From: Nostoc sp. UHCC 0870
Lineage (GTDB): Bacteria; Cyanobacteriota; Cyanobacteriia; Cyanobacteriales; Nostocaceae
Assembly: GCF_022063185.1 (NCBI RefSeq)
Contig: NZ_CP091913.1
Location: forward strand, 4,352,001 to 4,416,000
Length of the DNA stretch: 64,000 bases
Reading direction: 5' to 3'
In this document: positions 46,128 to 54,168 of the stretch, one piece after another
Numbering within the stretch: position 1 is the stretch's first letter
Layout of the letters: the number at the start of each line of letters is the position of its first letter
The notes under the pieces: model-generated
What the model was told of the DNA's origin: nothing
What the model saw: the letters and a program-made list of their open reading frames with translations, nothing else
Databases searched by the model: none
Program-made: the position numbers and the translations under genes

Positions 46128-46160
46128 AGATCCCCGACTTCTTTAAGAAGTCGGGGATCT
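46128..46160. terminator. Perfect 16-bp palindrome between convergent genes
   Basis: AGATCCCCGACTTCTT (46128-46143) and AAGAAGTCGGGGATCT (46145-46160) are exact inverted repeats around one base. It is 54 bp after the second caspase gene and 20 bp from the pyk stop codon, so it may serve both. A partial duplicate (GTGGTCAGATCCC) precedes it at about 46105. Confidence 0.65.
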
Positions 46161-46180
46161 TTGCAGCCCTTACGAATTAT

Positions 46181-47950
46181 TTAAGGTGTTCCCACTACTC
46201 CAGAGTAAATTAAACCCCGTTGTAAATCCATAGTGAGAATTGCCCCATCACGAATTACCTCTGTAGCTTTCTTCACACCCACAATCACAGGTACACCCAA
46301 GCGTAAACCAATAACTGCTGCGTGACTAGTGAGACTTTCATCCTCAGTAATAATCCCGCCAGCTTTGCGAATAGCATCCACATAATCAGCACCGGTGCGG
46401 GATGCAACTAAAATATCGCCAGGGTTAAAGTTAGTGGAATCCATACCCGTATGAGCTACCCTAGCACGACCACTGATTGAACCTTGTCCCAGTCCAATCC
46501 CTTGGCCGAGTATGGCTGTCACTACCTCAACTTTAATTAAATCCGTTGAGCCGGAAACCCCTTGGAGTGTACCAGCAGTCATCACCACCAAATCACCCTC
46601 AAACAGCAACTTATGCTCCTGAGCCACATTAATCGCGGCTTGGAATGTTTGACCAGCAGAAGGTAATTCTAATACCAATAAAGGCTTAACTCCCCATACC
46701 ATTTGTAGCTGTCGCGCTACATTGACGTGGGGTGTCACTGCCAAAATCGGCGTATGGGGACGGAATTTCGAGACATTGCGAGCTGTCGCCCCAGTTTGGG
46801 TTAAGGTCATAATTGCTGCTGCTCCCAACTGTTCAGCAATTTGTCCTACAGCTTGGCTAATAGCATTGGGGATAGAACGGCGATTATCTCGCAGTTGCCG
46901 TAATTTTGCACTATTATCTTCTTCCTGCTCAATGCGTTCAGCAATACGTGCCATTGTCGCCACTGCTTCTACTGCGTAACTACCCACAGCAGTTTCATTG
47001 GAAAGCATGACGGCATCTGTACCATCTAAAATCGCATTGGCTACGTCTGACACTTCCGCACGAGTAGGACGGGGGTTACTCACCATGCTATCTAACATTT
47101 GCGTAGCAGTGATGATAGGAATCCCCAAACGGTTGGCTGTGGCAATTAACCGCTTTTGCAGTACAGGGACATCTTCGGCTGGTAGTTCTACACCTAAGTC
47201 ACCTCTAGCTACCATTACGCCATCACATAAAGCGAGAACAGCTTCCATTTGTTCGATAGCTTCATGCTTTTCAATCTTGGCAACAACAGGTACTTGCTTA
47301 CCGGTGCTGGAAATTAGCTCTTTAATTTCGATAATGTCCTGGGGGTTGCGAACAAAGGACAATGCTACCCAGTCTACACCCTGGTCTAGACCGAACATCA
47401 GATCCTCGCGGTCTTTGTCGGTCATGGCTTTAATCGAAAGGTAAACACCAGGGAAGTTGACACCTTTATTGTTAGATAACTTACCTGCAACGGTGATACG
47501 ACAATGTAAATCACCTTTCTCGCGGTTGATATCCTCCACCACCATTTCGACGCGACCATCATCAAGGAGGATTTTTGCACCCACAGGGACTTCATCCGCC
47601 AAATAATCGTAGGTGACACAGCTAATTTCTTGGCAACCAACAACTGGGCGATTTGTCAAGGTGAAGCGATCGCCTTTAGCTAAAACTATAGACCCATTCT
47701 CAAACTTTCCCAAGCGAATTTTTGGCCCTTGCAAGTCTTGGAGAATTGCCACTGGCTGATTTAGTTCAAAAGCGGTTTGCCGAATTAGGCGAATACTACG
47801 TTGATGGTCGGCATGAGAACCGTGGGAGAAGTTGAGCCGCAGCGTTGTTGCACCCGCTTCAATAATGGCTTTCAGCATTTCTGGGCTGCTAGTGGCAGGG
47901 CCAATTGTAGCGACAATTTTTGTCCGGCGAACAGAATCTCTTAATTGCAT
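46181..47950 (-). CDS. pyk: Pyruvate kinase with C-terminal phosphohistidine-type domain
   Basis: A 589-residue enzyme that makes pyruvate and ATP from phosphoenolpyruvate and ADP in glycolysis, cytoplasmic. The barrel begins with RRTKIVATIGPATSS. The catalytic lysine region is VPVVAKIEKHEAIEQM (about 223), and the metal/substrate signature is MVARGDLGVELP (about 245). The B domain lies between, and the allosteric C domain at about 350-475. Beyond residue 480 is an extra PEP-utiliser swivelling domain (GRARVAHTG, ILVASRTGADYVDAIRKAGG, ESLTSHAAVIG), with the histidine that is phosphorylated in PpdK and enzyme I. This extension is known from cyanobacterial and Bacillus pyruvate kinases. The ATG at 47950 is clear. 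It is transcribed away from crtR. Confidence 0.95.
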   Translation of the reverse strand: MQLRDSVRRTKIVATIGPATSSPEMLKAIIEAGATTLRLNFSHGSHADHQRSIRLIRQTAFELNQPVAILQDLQGPKIRLGKFENGSIVLAKGDRFTLTNRPVVGCQEISCVTYDYLADEVPVGAKILLDDGRVEMVVEDINREKGDLHCRITVAGKLSNNKGVNFPGVYLSIKAMTDKDREDLMFGLDQGVDWVALSFVRNPQDIIEIKELISSTGKQVPVVAKIEKHEAIEQMEAVLALCDGVMVARGDLGVELPAEDVPVLQKRLIATANRLGIPIITATQMLDSMVSNPRPTRAEVSDVANAILDGTDAVMLSNETAVGSYAVEAVATMARIAERIEQEEDNSAKLRQLRDNRRSIPNAISQAVGQIAEQLGAAAIMTLTQTGATARNVSKFRPHTPILAVTPHVNVARQLQMVWGVKPLLVLELPSAGQTFQAAINVAQEHKLLFEGDLVVMTAGTLQGVSGSTDLIKVEVVTAILGQGIGLGQGSISGRARVAHTGMDSTNFNPGDILVASRTGADYVDAIRKAGGIITEDESLTSHAAVIGLRLGVPVIVGVKKATEVIRDGAILTMDLQRGLIYSGVVGTP

Positions 47951-48301
47951 AGGGGCTGATTCTAGGGAGCTATTTAGTGAGTCATAGTAAGGTGAGGGGC
48001 GTTTGATTTGGATTCACTCCAATGTCGCCAGAGGTATTAGAACTGTGGCACAGAGTAGATATCGTACACCAATCTGTGTTCCATCCTCCCTCACTGAGAG
48101 ATTTTTACATCAAGCTTATTCGTTATGCGGATAGCACACCCTCATCAGCAAAGACTGGAGTCTTGTCTGGAATCATAGCGTTATTCATCCACTAATCGGT
48201 AACGATGTAGATAAATCTTGCTATATAAAAGCTTATAAAAGTTTATTATTCACTAATCTTTGTCGTATATTCGTAATAATTCGATCAAAAAGGAGATACT
48301 A
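47951..48301. other. Divergent promoter region of pyk and crtR
   Basis: 351 bp without recognisable ORF or repeat. AAAGGAG (48289-48295) is the crtR ribosome site. Confidence 0.5.
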
Positions 48302-49192
48302 ATGCTCACATTGGAGGCACAGCAACCACTAAAAATCCCACCCAAGGAATTTTTAACGCCTCCTGGTGATTTTAATCCCACAATGCTGTTATTTCTGGCA
48401 TCTGTGGCCATGTTAGTAGTATCTAACTGTGGTTATTGGCTTTGGAACTGGCCGCATTGGCTGTGCTTTGTTGTTAACACCCTAGCTTTACATTGTGCAG
48501 GGACAGTAATTCACGATGCTTGTCATCAATCTGCTCACCGCAACCGGGTAATTAATGCCATGTTAGGTCATGGTAGCGCGTTGATATTAGCTTTTGCGTT
48601 TCCTGTGTTTACGCGGGTACATTTACAGCATCACGCCCATGTCAATCATCCCAAAGACGACCCCGATCATTATGTCTCTACAGGCGGGCCACTATGGTTA
48701 ATTGCTGTGCGGTTTTTGTATCACGAAGTATTTTTCTTTCAACGTAAGTTGTGGCGGAAGAATGAACTACTAGAGTGGTTTATTAGCCGCTTGATTGTGG
48801 TAGCAATTGTTTATATTTCCGTTCAGTATCACTTTTTAGGATACATTCTCAATTTTTGGTTCATCCCGGCTTTTATCGTGGGGATAGCACTGGGGTTATT
48901 TTTTGATTATCTACCCCATCGTCCCTTTGCGGAGCGCGATCGCTGGAAAAATGCCCGCGTCTACCCAGGGAAACTGCTCAACATCTTGATTATGGGTCAA
49001 AATTACCATCTAATTCATCATTTATGGCCTTCTATTCCCTGGTATAATTATCAACCTGCTTACTATGTGATGAAGCCCCTGTTAGATGAGAAAGGCTGTT
49101 ACCAAACTTCAGGATTGTTGCAGAAGAAAGATTTCTTTGAGTTTGTTTACGACATCTTTTTAGGAATTAGATTCCATCGCCACGAAGAATAA
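48302..49192 (+). CDS. crtR: Beta-carotene hydroxylase CrtR (fatty-acid-hydroxylase/desaturase type)
   Basis: 296 residues from the ATG at 48302, chosen because AAAGGAG lies 7 bases upstream; an in-frame extension to 48260 is spurious. It is an integral membrane di-iron oxygenase that hydroxylates beta-ionone rings to make zeaxanthin and related xanthophylls. The histidine boxes are intact: HDACHQSAH (about residue 75), HLQHHAHVNH (about 107) and HLIHH (about 240). FDYLPHRPF and four hydrophobic segments are also seen. Gene order with pyk recalls Anabaena PCC 7120 (from memory). It is followed 13 bp later by a toxin-antitoxin pair on the same strand. Confidence 0.93.
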   Translation: MLTLEAQQPLKIPPKEFLTPPGDFNPTMLLFLASVAMLVVSNCGYWLWNWPHWLCFVVNTLALHCAGTVIHDACHQSAHRNRVINAMLGHGSALILAFAFPVFTRVHLQHHAHVNHPKDDPDHYVSTGGPLWLIAVRFLYHEVFFFQRKLWRKNELLEWFISRLIVVAIVYISVQYHFLGYILNFWFIPAFIVGIALGLFFDYLPHRPFAERDRWKNARVYPGKLLNILIMGQNYHLIHHLWPSIPWYNYQPAYYVMKPLLDEKGCYQTSGLLQKKDFFEFVYDIFLGIRFHRHEE

Positions 49193-49205
49193 AAGAGGTC
49201 AATTT

Positions 49206-49487
49206 ATGAGTACAAAAGAAGAACTAATCAAAGAAATTGCTCAAGCACCTGATTTTATAATTGAAGAAGTTTTAAATTTTTTACTCTTCATTAAAAACAG
49301 ATTTAAGCAAAGGATTTCCGAAAGCCAAACAGGTGATCATACCGAAAAATCACCACAACAATCCTTTTTAAACTTAGTTGATGATATTACCAACCAAATT
49401 CCTCAATCAGAATGGGAAAAGCTACCATCTGACCTTTCAAAAAATTTAGATTACTATCTATATGGCTCACCAAAAATTGAAGAATGA
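49206..49487 (+). CDS. Putative antitoxin of a PIN-type toxin-antitoxin pair
   Basis: A 93-residue acidic/basic helical protein (TKEELIKEIAQAPDFIIEEV, LNFLLFIKNR) with a GAGG site at 49196-49199. The N-terminal LIKEIAQAPDFIIEEVLNFL pattern is like DUF2281-type antitoxins of cyanobacteria. It overlaps the PIN gene by 4 bp (ATGA), the usual arrangement for a TA module in which the antitoxin blocks the toxin and represses the operon. No DNA-binding motif is obvious. Assignment rests mainly on the neighbour. Confidence 0.72.
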   Translation: MSTKEELIKEIAQAPDFIIEEVLNFLLFIKNRFKQRISESQTGDHTEKSPQQSFLNLVDDITNQIPQSEWEKLPSDLSKNLDYYLYGSPKIEE

Positions 49488-49900
49488 AAAAAGTATTTGC
49501 TGATACAGGTTATTGGATTGCTCTACTAAATCCTAACGATGAATTACATCTTAAAGCTAGAAGTGTAACGACATCTTTATCAGCTAATGCACGTATAGTT
49601 ACAAGTGAAATGGTATTCACAGAATTGTTGAATGCTTTTTCTAAACAAGGAAGTATTTTAAAAAAAGCAGCAATTAGTTTAATTAATAAATCTTTTAGTA
49701 ACCCTAATATTGAGATTATCCCCCAAACAAGTGAATTGTTTATTAGCGCACTCGAATTGTATAGCCAACGTCTAGATCAAGGTTGGAGTCATACAGATTG
49801 CGCTTCATTTAAAATCATGGAAATGCAAAACCTTTCAGAAGCTCTTGCTTATGATAAACACTTTGAACAAGCAGGTTTTACAGCTTTGCTTCGGTATTGA
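49484..49900 (+). CDS. PIN-domain ribonuclease toxin (VapC-like)
   Basis: A 138-residue PIN-fold protein. The acidic active site is recognisable: Asp7 in FADTGYWIALL, Glu in TSEMVFTELLNAF (about residue 44) and Asp in GWSHTDCASFKIM (about residue 105), with a terminal DKHFEQAGF. PIN toxins cut tRNA, rRNA or mRNA when released from the antitoxin. It overlaps the antitoxin stop codon (ATGA) and probably shares transcription with crtR as well. The 214-bp tail to the next gene contains no clear terminator. Confidence 0.88.
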   Translation: MKKVFADTGYWIALLNPNDELHLKARSVTTSLSANARIVTSEMVFTELLNAFSKQGSILKKAAISLINKSFSNPNIEIIPQTSELFISALELYSQRLDQGWSHTDCASFKIMEMQNLSEALAYDKHFEQAGFTALLRY

Positions 49901-50114
49901 ATTTTTAAATTTTCTAGATTATTGTATAGCATTCAGGACTTACGAAACTGGTACAGCGATCGCTATGCCCACAGCAGGCATCGCTATGAGATGCAAATTG
50001 GTAAAACTAAACTGCTGTTTTTCCTCCAGCGATGCTCTCCTCAAGTAGCTGAGAAAATTCTCCGCCCTGGAATTTAGCTAAATTGGACAGAAGCCCCTTT
50101 TTCCAATAACCAAG

Positions 50115-50528
50115 TTAAACTTTTGACTCTACTACTTGCTGTGAAGCTTGTAAAGCCTGGGGTAAACTCCAATCAGGACGCAGTTTCTTAGCTTCCCGTA
50201 AATAAATATGATGAATGGGGGTGGAGGTGGGTATATAGGCGTGGATTAAAAAGCGAATGCAACGCTGTAAACTACCCTCGACGTGCATTTGCTGCACATC
50301 TAGCATAGCTACATTATCCCAACCGGGGCGCGGTCTAGCGATCGCAGCCGGAAAAATCGCATCTAAATCCCGCGTCACGGAAAAAGTCACACTAATCATG
50401 TCTTGTGGCTGGACTTGATTTCGCCTTTCAAGTTCGTCTAGCAGTTCTATAACTGCGCCGCGCATGGCTTCCACTGTGTTTTCCGAAACGGTTGTCGCTC
50501 CACGAATAGCTTGCATTCGCCACTCCAC
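50115..50528 (-). CDS. aroH: Chorismate mutase, AroH type
   Basis: A 137-residue monofunctional chorismate mutase that turns chorismate into prephenate for Phe/Tyr synthesis, cytoplasmic trimer. Family motifs are RGATTVSENT (about residue 9), ISVTFSVTRDLDAIFPA and CIRFLIHAY. The start is GTG at 50528, supported by AGGAGG at 50537-50542; an ATG five codons inside is not so placed. It lies upstream of a repeat-filled gap and downstream of sppA on the same strand. Confidence 0.92.
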   Translation of the reverse strand: MEWRMQAIRGATTVSENTVEAMRGAVIELLDELERRNQVQPQDMISVTFSVTRDLDAIFPAAIARPRPGWDNVAMLDVQQMHVEGSLQRCIRFLIHAYIPTSTPIHHIYLREAKKLRPDWSLPQALQASQQVVESKV

Positions 50529-50544
50529 GCCAAAATCCTCCTGA

Positions 50545-50653
50545 ATTAGTCAATAGTCATTAGTCATTGGTCATTAGCATTGGACATAAAAAAGTCAAAA
50601 GTCAAAAAGCAAAAATTCAAGAATTTTGAATTTTGAATTTTGAATTTTGAATT
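50545..50653. repeat. Heptameric repeats (AGTCATT, GTCAAAA, TTTTGAA)
   Basis: Three short families of 7-bp units in a row between sppA and aroH: AGTCATT, GTCAAAA and TTTTGAA. No transcription signal is seen. Confidence 0.75.
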
Positions 50654-50667
50654 AGTTTGTCACCTGA

Positions 50668-51489
50668 TTACGGTCTATATAACCACAATGGCAAACCACT
50701 AGTAGACATTTCAAATTCTAGCCAATCAACACCTGCACCTAGTCTGGAAGAAACTTGACGACTCCCCGGTAAAATCCGACTTAACAGGGGTTTTCGTTCT
50801 TCTAGCGTATAACAAGGCGTTTTCTCCGGATCAAGTCCAACTAACTCTGCTGTCCAACAACGGGCTTCTTCTTCTGTTCCTAAGCGGTCTACTACACCCA
50901 ATTCTAAGGCTTGCTGCCCGGTGAAAATCCGTCCATCAGCAAAACTTTTAACTTTTTCTACCTCTAAAGACCTTCCCTCTGCTACAGTCTGGACAAACTG
51001 CTGATAGCTGGTGTCAATCAACTGTTGTAATATGTCTTGTTCTGGGTCGGTTAGTTGCCGGTCAAATGCCAAAATATCTTTATAAGGGCCGGACTTAATT
51101 ACCTTGAAGGAAACACCAATCTTTTCTAGCAGGCGTTCTAAGTTATTACCACGCAGAATTACACCAATGCTACCCGTGATAGTTCCAGGGTTAGCCATGA
51201 TGTGTTCAGCACCCATACCAATGTACACACCACCAGAAGCAGATATATTCCCAAAACTGGCGACAATCTTGATTTTCTGGCGTAATCGCTTCAATGCGCT
51301 GTAAATTTCTTGAGAATCCCCAACTGTACCTCCAGGGCTGTCGATACGTAGTAGTAAAGCTGGAAATTTCTTTTCCTCGACGGTTTTTAATGCTTCTAGT
51401 ACCCGTTTGCGCGTAGCACTAGCGATCGCACCTGTAATTTCAATTCGAGCAATTTGTTTACGAAACTTTGACTTAAACGGCCAAACCAT
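50668..51489 (-). CDS. sppA: Signal peptide peptidase SppA (S49 family)
   Basis: 273 residues from the ATG at 51489; the TTG two codons earlier adds nothing. The S49 serine is in SFGNISASGGVYIGMG (about residue 92) and the general-base lysine in VIKSGPYKDILAF (about residue 145). LLLRIDSPGGTVGDSQEI and GSIGVILRG match the fold. The enzyme digests leftover signal peptides at the membrane; in cyanobacteria it has also been linked to light acclimation. There is no strong N-terminal membrane helix, so it resembles the short, peripheral form. Confidence 0.9.
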   Translation of the reverse strand: MVWPFKSKFRKQIARIEITGAIASATRKRVLEALKTVEEKKFPALLLRIDSPGGTVGDSQEIYSALKRLRQKIKIVASFGNISASGGVYIGMGAEHIMANPGTITGSIGVILRGNNLERLLEKIGVSFKVIKSGPYKDILAFDRQLTDPEQDILQQLIDTSYQQFVQTVAEGRSLEVEKVKSFADGRIFTGQQALELGVVDRLGTEEEARCWTAELVGLDPEKTPCYTLEERKPLLSRILPGSRQVSSRLGAGVDWLEFEMSTSGLPLWLYRP

Positions 51490-51970
51490 GAGCAAATAAT
51501 TAACCTAGTAATAATTTCAATATAAGTTGTCTAGCGTCCAGATGACCCGACTTGATAAAGTTATGTGAGTGCTGTTAGCGGTAGCGGGGCGTTTAGCCCG
51601 TGCTGAGTTTTGCCCTATAAGCTTTTTGAATTTTGACTTCCGCGTAGCGGTGCTAGTACCGCAAGGCTAAAATAGTTCAGAAAATGTATTAACTGACAAC
51701 TAAATGACCTGATTAATTAATAATTATTAATAAATATAGTTAAAACTAACTTATCAATTCCCATATCAAATTAGGACAGGACTAACAGAATCTTCCGTTT
51801 TAGCAAAAATAATTTTGTGCTTTGCTATTAGTCCATAAACACCTAAAAACCACAATTTCATCACTACTACAGGACAGCATAAATCAACAGACCATTCTCA
51901 ATCGTTCAAAGTCTTCAAATACAAGACTTTTGACTTTTGACTTTTGACTTTTGACTTCCGCGTAGCGGTG
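51490..51970. other. Intergenic region holding two inverted copies of the CTAGTA repeat
   Basis: 481 bp upstream of sppA. Apart from the repeats at 51621-51668 and 51866-51974 no gene is seen. Confidence 0.6.
51621..51668. repeat. Partial CTAGTA-type repeat, inverted
   Basis: TTTTGACTTCCGCGTAGCGG then TGCTAGTACCGCAAGGCTAA matches one end of the units at 36501-36727 in reverse. The GGTCTG half is absent or diverged. Confidence 0.65.
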
Positions 51971-51974
51971 CTAG
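51866..51974. repeat. Full CTAGTA-type repeat, inverted
   Basis: Reverse complement of the units at 36501-36727: TACTACAGGACAGCATAAAT then CAACAGACCATTCTCAAT, followed by four CTTTTGA heptamers and CTTCCGCGTAGCGGTGCTAG. Its last CTA is the stop codon of the adjoining minus-strand gene (51971-51973). Confidence 0.75.
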
Positions 51975-52267
51975 GAGTCTATACGCAAAATTTGATAACG
52001 GTAGTAAACGTAAGTATCGAATAGCCCTCCGACAAAACCACAAGTCAGGCTAATCGCCAAAATCCCGTTGATAATAGACCCGTTACCAAAAATAGTGAGG
52101 AAATTCAATATTCCAGTAGCACTGATCGTAGCTAGCTCTTGCAATAGGGGAATATAGCCACCTACAGCTAAAAAGAGTAATATGCCGCCGATGACAACAA
52201 AAGGAGTCACGAAACTAAAAATAATCGTGAGCATCAAAGAGCGAAGATAGTTAGTAAAAGTAGTCAT
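51971..52267 (-). CDS. Small conserved membrane protein of unknown function
   Basis: 98 residues, ATG at 52267, with two clear membrane helices (about 11-38 and 62-86). The segment between is a short polar loop with GYIPLLQELATISATG, and the end is YVYYRYQILRIDS. I do not recognise a family. Its stop codon comes from the end of the CTAGTA repeat, so the native C-terminus may have been altered by that insertion. Confidence 0.6.
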   Translation of the reverse strand: MTTFTNYLRSLMLTIIFSFVTPFVVIGGILLFLAVGGYIPLLQELATISATGILNFLTIFGNGSIINGILAISLTCGFVGGLFDTYVYYRYQILRIDS

Positions 52268-52756
52268 TTCAGACCAACTCCTAGAATCAAGTCAACAATA
52301 GCTAATTAGCTATACGTCCTCTTCTACAATACGTGCGATCGCTCCTCAAAGGTCAATCTGTCAAAAATCTTAAGTTTTCATTAAAAAACATAGTCGCCTA
52401 CTACACTCAGTGCATTAGTCTAAAACAGCAGAATAATCTCTCAAACCCTTATTAAACCAAGCTTATATTACAAGCGATCGGGATGTTAAGACTTTTAACG
52501 TGTTCATAAAAAGCTATGTTTCCTGAGAAAAACATTACAATAAGTTAATATTTCGAGTAATTTAGGTGACAGGGGACAGGTGACAGGTGACAGAGGACAA
52601 GAAAGCAGGAGGAGCAGGGGAGAAAAATACAATGCCCAATGCCAAATGCCCATTGACTAATGCCCAATACCCCATGCCCATTGACTAAATGACTATTGAC
52701 TAATGACTATTCACTTTCGCTATTCTTAAGGCAGTCACCGAGTTAGCTATAGAACA
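52268..52756. repeat. Intergenic region with heptameric repeats
   Basis: 489 bp. The first 290 bp show nothing recognisable. At about 52567-52610 are GACAGGT/GACAGGG units, and at about 52630-52715 CCCAATG and TGACTAA units. The mlaE-like gene starts with TTG at 52757 just beyond them. Confidence 0.7.
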
Positions 52757-53554
52757 TTGAGTGAAACTACATCCAAATCCGGGTTAGGAACGTGGAGTCA
52801 GCGATTGCTGGCGGCGATTTTTTTGGGTGGACAAGCTATGGTTCACCTGCTGAGGGGAAAAATCCATTGGCGCAATACTAAAGAGCAAATGGCAGCCGTC
52901 GGGCCAGATTCTCTATTTATTGCCTTGCTAACGGCTGTTTTTGTGGGCGCAGTATTTACCATTCAGGTAGCACGAGAGTTTATTAATTTCGGTGCGGGAA
53001 ATCTTGTTGGTGGAGTGTTGGCAGTAGCATTAACACGAGAATTATCACCCGTGCTGACAGCTGTCATATTAGCAGGGCGTGTTGGTTCAGCATTCGCCGC
53101 AGAAATTGGCACAATGCGAGTCACAGAACAAATTGATGCCATGTTAATGCTCAGAACCGACCCCATTGATTATTTAGTTATCCCCCGCCTGCTAGCTTGC
53201 TGCTTGATGCTGCCAATCTTAACTCTCTTGTCTTTGGTGACAGGAATGTTAGGAGGATTGCTGATTGCGTCGAGTATGTATGGCATCTCTGACACAATGT
53301 TTTTAGACTCAGCCCGCAACCTTTTAGGTAGTTGGGATATTTTGAGTGCCATGATTAAAGCCTGTTGCTTTGGGATGTTCATCGCTGTGATTGGTTGTAG
53401 CTGGGGTTTGACCACTACAGGAGGAGCGAAAGGGGTGGGACAATCAACCACAACGGCTGTTGTCACCGCCTTGCTAATTATCTTTGTAAGCAACTTTTTC
53501 CTATCCTGGATTATGTTTCAGGGAACGGGTGGTGCATTGTTGCAAGGATTTTAA
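52757..53554 (+). CDS. MlaE/YrbE-family ABC transporter permease (lipid transport)
   Basis: 265 residues beginning at a TTG (MSETTSKSGLGTWSQRL), a start I recall in related Nostoc proteins; no good ribosome site is seen. The family core is complete: VAREFINFGAGNLVGGVLAV, LTRELSPVLTAVILAGRVGS, FAAEIGTMRVTEQIDAML and about five membrane helices. Such permeases work with an MlaF-type ATPase and an MCE protein to move phospholipids between outer membrane, inner membrane or plastid-type envelope; neither partner gene is nearby. DUF3119 follows after 16 bp on the same strand. Confidence 0.88.
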   Translation: MSETTSKSGLGTWSQRLLAAIFLGGQAMVHLLRGKIHWRNTKEQMAAVGPDSLFIALLTAVFVGAVFTIQVAREFINFGAGNLVGGVLAVALTRELSPVLTAVILAGRVGSAFAAEIGTMRVTEQIDAMLMLRTDPIDYLVIPRLLACCLMLPILTLLSLVTGMLGGLLIASSMYGISDTMFLDSARNLLGSWDILSAMIKACCFGMFIAVIGCSWGLTTTGGAKGVGQSTTTAVVTALLIIFVSNFFLSWIMFQGTGGALLQGF

Positions 53555-53570
53555 GAGTGACTATTGACTA

Positions 53571-54008
53571 ATGACTTTTACAATAGAGAAAGTATTTAGT
53601 AATAAAGCAGGACGAGAAACTGTGACCAGTTCAATTGCTCCCAACTTCACATCAACTGTGGAACTTCAACCCAGTTACAATATCCCTGTGGTTCTGGTAA
53701 TTACTGCTGTTCCACTCATATTCGTGCAACCTTTGCTAGGAGGAGTGTTTGCACTACTAGGTTTATTTCTTTTATTTCAAGCGGTGACTCTGCGGTTGCA
53801 ATTTACCGCCACTGACTTAGATATTAAAAGAGGTGAAAAGCTGATTCGGCGTTTTCCTTATCGGGAATGGCAAAACTGGCGAATTTTTTGGCATCCAGTG
53901 CCTATATTGTTTTATTTTAAAGAAATTAACAGTATTCACTTTCTGCCAATTTTGTTTGACCCTAATACCCTCAGAACTTGCTTGGAAGAGCGTTGTCCAC
54001 GGATTTAG
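53571..54008 (+). CDS. DUF3119 protein
   Basis: A 145-residue protein with two close membrane segments (about 38-70, VVLVITAVPLIFVQPLL and GGVFALLGLFLLFQAV). A compact beta domain follows (LRLQFTATDLDIKRGEKLIR, then RFPYREWQNWRIFW). The family has no known function, but it sits beside MlaE-like permeases in cyanobacteria, so a link with lipid transport is plausible. The ATG at 53571 is inside a TGACTA-type repeat and lacks a ribosome site; a GTG at 53622 (start TSSIAPNF) may be the true start. Confidence 0.8.
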   Translation: MTFTIEKVFSNKAGRETVTSSIAPNFTSTVELQPSYNIPVVLVITAVPLIFVQPLLGGVFALLGLFLLFQAVTLRLQFTATDLDIKRGEKLIRRFPYREWQNWRIFWHPVPILFYFKEINSIHFLPILFDPNTLRTCLEERCPRI

Positions 54009-54168
54009 CCGCAACTGCTACACAGTCATACAAGCAAGCTATGCGAAGTGTCTCTTATCCTGTGTTGATTGGTTTCGAGTTAGACTATTGAATCAAGAAT
54101 TTTCGGGCAAGTCAATAGTATATTTCTAAAAGCTATTTATTCGTTTTATAGGGATTGCATTATAGTTT

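Noticed and set aside
49845..50048. 67-codon frame after the PIN toxin
   Set aside because: It overlaps the toxin and contains repeats of GCGATCGC-type sequence; no domain or ribosome site.
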